A stretch of DNA of 7,100 bases from Acetobacteraceae bacterium (lineage in GTDB: Bacteria > Pseudomonadota > Alphaproteobacteria > Acetobacterales > Acetobacteraceae), in contig CANJSR010000260.1 of assembly GCA_947476855.1 (NCBI GenBank), positions 1 to 7,100 of the forward strand. The letters run 5' to 3'. Position 1 is the stretch's first letter, and every line of letters starts with the position of its first letter. Made by a program: the position numbers and the translations under genes. Shown piece by piece: positions 6,177-7,100 of this stretch. The notes beneath the pieces were generated by a model. The model did not search any database. It had not been told where the DNA came from and saw nothing but the letters and a program-made list of their open reading frames with translations.

Positions 6177-6626
6177 TTATTCCGCTGCGGGAACCTTCCG
6201 CTTCAGCAGCTTCCAGGTTGAGGTCGCGAAGGCGATCAAGGTGCTGTCGGAGCCGCGGGCCTCGGCGCGGAGGAACCAGGTGCCGCCCTTGCGGAGCGCT
6301 TCGCCCCGGCAGACCACGCGGCCGGTGCTGACGGGTGCCAGGTACTGCACCTTCAGCTCCAGCGTCGCCCCGGGGCTGGCTTCGTGGTTGATCAGGTGGC
6401 CCATGCAGATGTCCAAGGCGGTTGCCAGCACGCCGCCATGCACGCCGCCGCGCGGGTTGAACATGAAGGCCTGGACGTCGAAGGCGACCTCGCAGGCATT
6501 CTCGGGATAGGTGATCTCAAACCCGAACAGGCGGGTCAGGAAGAAGTCGCCGAAGACCTCCCGCGTACCGGCGGCGGCGCGTTGAAAGGCGGCCAGGGCC
6601 TGGGCCTGGTCGATCGTATGGGTCAT
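6177..6626 (-). CDS. PaaI-like hotdog-fold thioesterase
   Basis: This 149-residue protein has the length and layout of the PaaI/YdiI-type hotdog thioesterases, which hydrolyse acyl-CoA or aryl-CoA esters. The signature NPRGGVHGGVLATALDICMG lies at 57-76. It includes HGG at 63-65 and Asp72 on the central hotdog helix, which is typical for the catalytic region. A beta-strand run follows from 88 (TLELKVQYLAPVSTGRVVC) to about 140, as expected for the sheet. The start at 6626 is the first ATG with a GGAG upstream, although the spacing of 12 bases is long. An in-frame ATG at 6764 would add 46 residues reading through the divergent promoter region and into the neighbouring dehydrogenase start, so it is unlikely. 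Close spacing to an alcohol dehydrogenase and the nearby thiolase-like gene fit CoA-ester metabolism. The substrate is unknown. Confidence 0.9.
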   Translation of the reverse strand: MTHTIDQAQALAAFQRAAAGTREVFGDFFLTRLFGFEITYPENACEVAFDVQAFMFNPRGGVHGGVLATALDICMGHLINHEASPGATLELKVQYLAPVSTGRVVCRGEALRKGGTWFLRAEARGSDSTLIAFATSTWKLLKRKVPAAE

Positions 6627-6654
6627 GGTCGGGTCATTCTCCGGCGGGCGATAT

Positions 6655-6683
6655 TTGACGGTTGGGCTCAGGTAGGCGATTTC
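6655..6683 (+). promoter_or_regulatory. Possible -35 element for the alcohol dehydrogenase gene
   Basis: TTGACG at 6655-6660 is a good -35 match in the divergent intergenic region. The hexamer 17 bases later, GATTTC (6678-6683), matches a -10 box poorly. A promoter is expected here from gene arrangement, but this exact call is weak. Confidence 0.2.
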
Positions 6684-6722
6684 GAGGGGCGCGCGCCAGG
6701 GGGGGAATGGCCCGAGGGGCGC
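6683..6722 (+). repeat. Pair of 10-bp direct repeats upstream of the alcohol dehydrogenase
   Basis: CGAGGGGCGC occurs at 6683-6692 and again at 6713-6722, exactly 30 bases apart and thus close to the same face of the helix. Both lie between the divergent thioesterase and dehydrogenase starts. They could be paired regulator sites, or chance in G-rich DNA. Confidence 0.4.
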
Positions 6723-6744
6723 ATGACCGACGGAGAAGACAAGC

Positions 6745-7100
6745 ATGAGCGAGGATGCCTTCAAGGCCGCGGGCTATGCGTGGCGGTTGCATTGCGGCCG
6801 GCAAGTGATCGAGGAGTCGCTGAAGGACCAGGTCGCCCGGGTCGGCGCGAAACGGGCCTTCGTGGTCTGTTCTCCCTCCGTCAACCGCCGCACCGATACG
6901 GTCCGCCGGATCGAGGCGGCCTTGGGCAACCGGTACGCGGGCGTCTTTGACGGGATCGAAAAGGACTCCACCTATGCCTCGGTCAGCGCCGCGAAGGAAG
7001 CGGCGACGGAGGCCGGGGCGGACCTGTTGATCGCGGTGGGCGGCGGCAGCGTGATCGTGGCAACCCGGGCGGTGGCGATCTTCCTGGCCGAACCGGGCGA
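6745..7100 (+). CDS. Iron-containing alcohol dehydrogenase, N-terminal part (runs off the window)
   Basis: The open frame starts at ATG 6745 and continues past the window end with no stop, giving 118 visible residues. It reads as the N-terminal NAD(P)-binding half of a group III (iron-containing) alcohol dehydrogenase or maleylacetate reductase. Visible parts are an initial strand with LHCGRQVIEE (15-24), KRAFVVCSPSV (36-46), a linker FDGIEKDSTYASV (68-80) and the nucleotide-binding loop ADLLIAVGGGSVIVATR (92-108). The usual Asp of GGGSxxD is Val105 here; group members such as maleylacetate reductases also lack it. The metal-binding His/Asp residues lie beyond the window. GGAG at 6732-6735, nine bases ahead, supports the start. 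It is divergent from the thioesterase gene. A role in oxidising or reducing an alcohol, aldehyde or keto acid is inferred from the family only. Confidence 0.85.
   Translation, partial: MSEDAFKAAGYAWRLHCGRQVIEESLKDQVARVGAKRAFVVCSPSVNRRTDTVRRIEAALGNRYAGVFDGIEKDSTYASVSAAKEAATEAGADLLIAVGGGSVIVATRAVAIFLAEPG

Noticed and set aside
6691..6709. GC-rich palindrome and G-run (GCGCGCC followed by seven G) as an origin, CRISPR-like or mobile-element signal
   Set aside because: It is a single short GC-alternating stretch with no repeat array, transposase gene, target duplication or DnaA boxes nearby.

Overview
The window is GC-rich chromosomal DNA from a Gram-negative proteobacterium. The gene families (a Bug/TctC-type periplasmic binding protein, MmgE/PrpD, a thiolase-like lipid-transfer protein, DUF2189) and the base composition fit an alphaproteobacterium, possibly Acetobacteraceae-like. 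That placement is inferred from general family knowledge, not from a marker gene. There are no RNA genes, insertion sequences, phage genes or CRISPR arrays, and coding density is high, with no gene-free stretch above about 145 bases.

Layout: a plus-strand thiolase-like gene (19-1203) meets a minus-strand MmgE/PrpD gene (1200-2546) tail to tail, and the two stop codons share one CTAG. Six minus-strand genes follow, here listed leftwards in transcription order from the right: a PaaI-like hotdog thioesterase (6177-6626), a Bug/TctC substrate-binding protein (5074-6036), a small MoaD/ThiS-type ubiquitin-like protein (4666-4935), a BNR/Asp-box beta-propeller (3563-4663), a DUF2189 membrane protein (2630-3418) and MmgE/PrpD. 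At the right edge an iron-containing alcohol dehydrogenase (6745 onward, cut by the window end) runs divergently from the thioesterase across a 118-base intergenic region.

Only the MoaD-like and propeller genes are tightly linked (2-base gap). The other minus-strand neighbours are 83-144 bases apart, and several of those gaps hold hairpins. A 12-bp hairpin just after the TctC gene separates it from the MoaD-propeller pair. Thiolase-like protein, thioesterase, alcohol dehydrogenase, MmgE/PrpD and a carboxylate-binding protein together suggest uptake and breakdown of an organic acid through CoA thioesters, but the substrate cannot be read from the sequence.

The most interesting element is the two-gene unit encoding a ubiquitin-like protein with an exposed C-terminal Gly-Gly and a cytosolic Asp-box propeller. 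The two Gly codons also form the Shine-Dalgarno sequence of the propeller gene. No E1-like activating enzyme, rhodanese or JAB peptidase is in the window, so the role of the unit is open.
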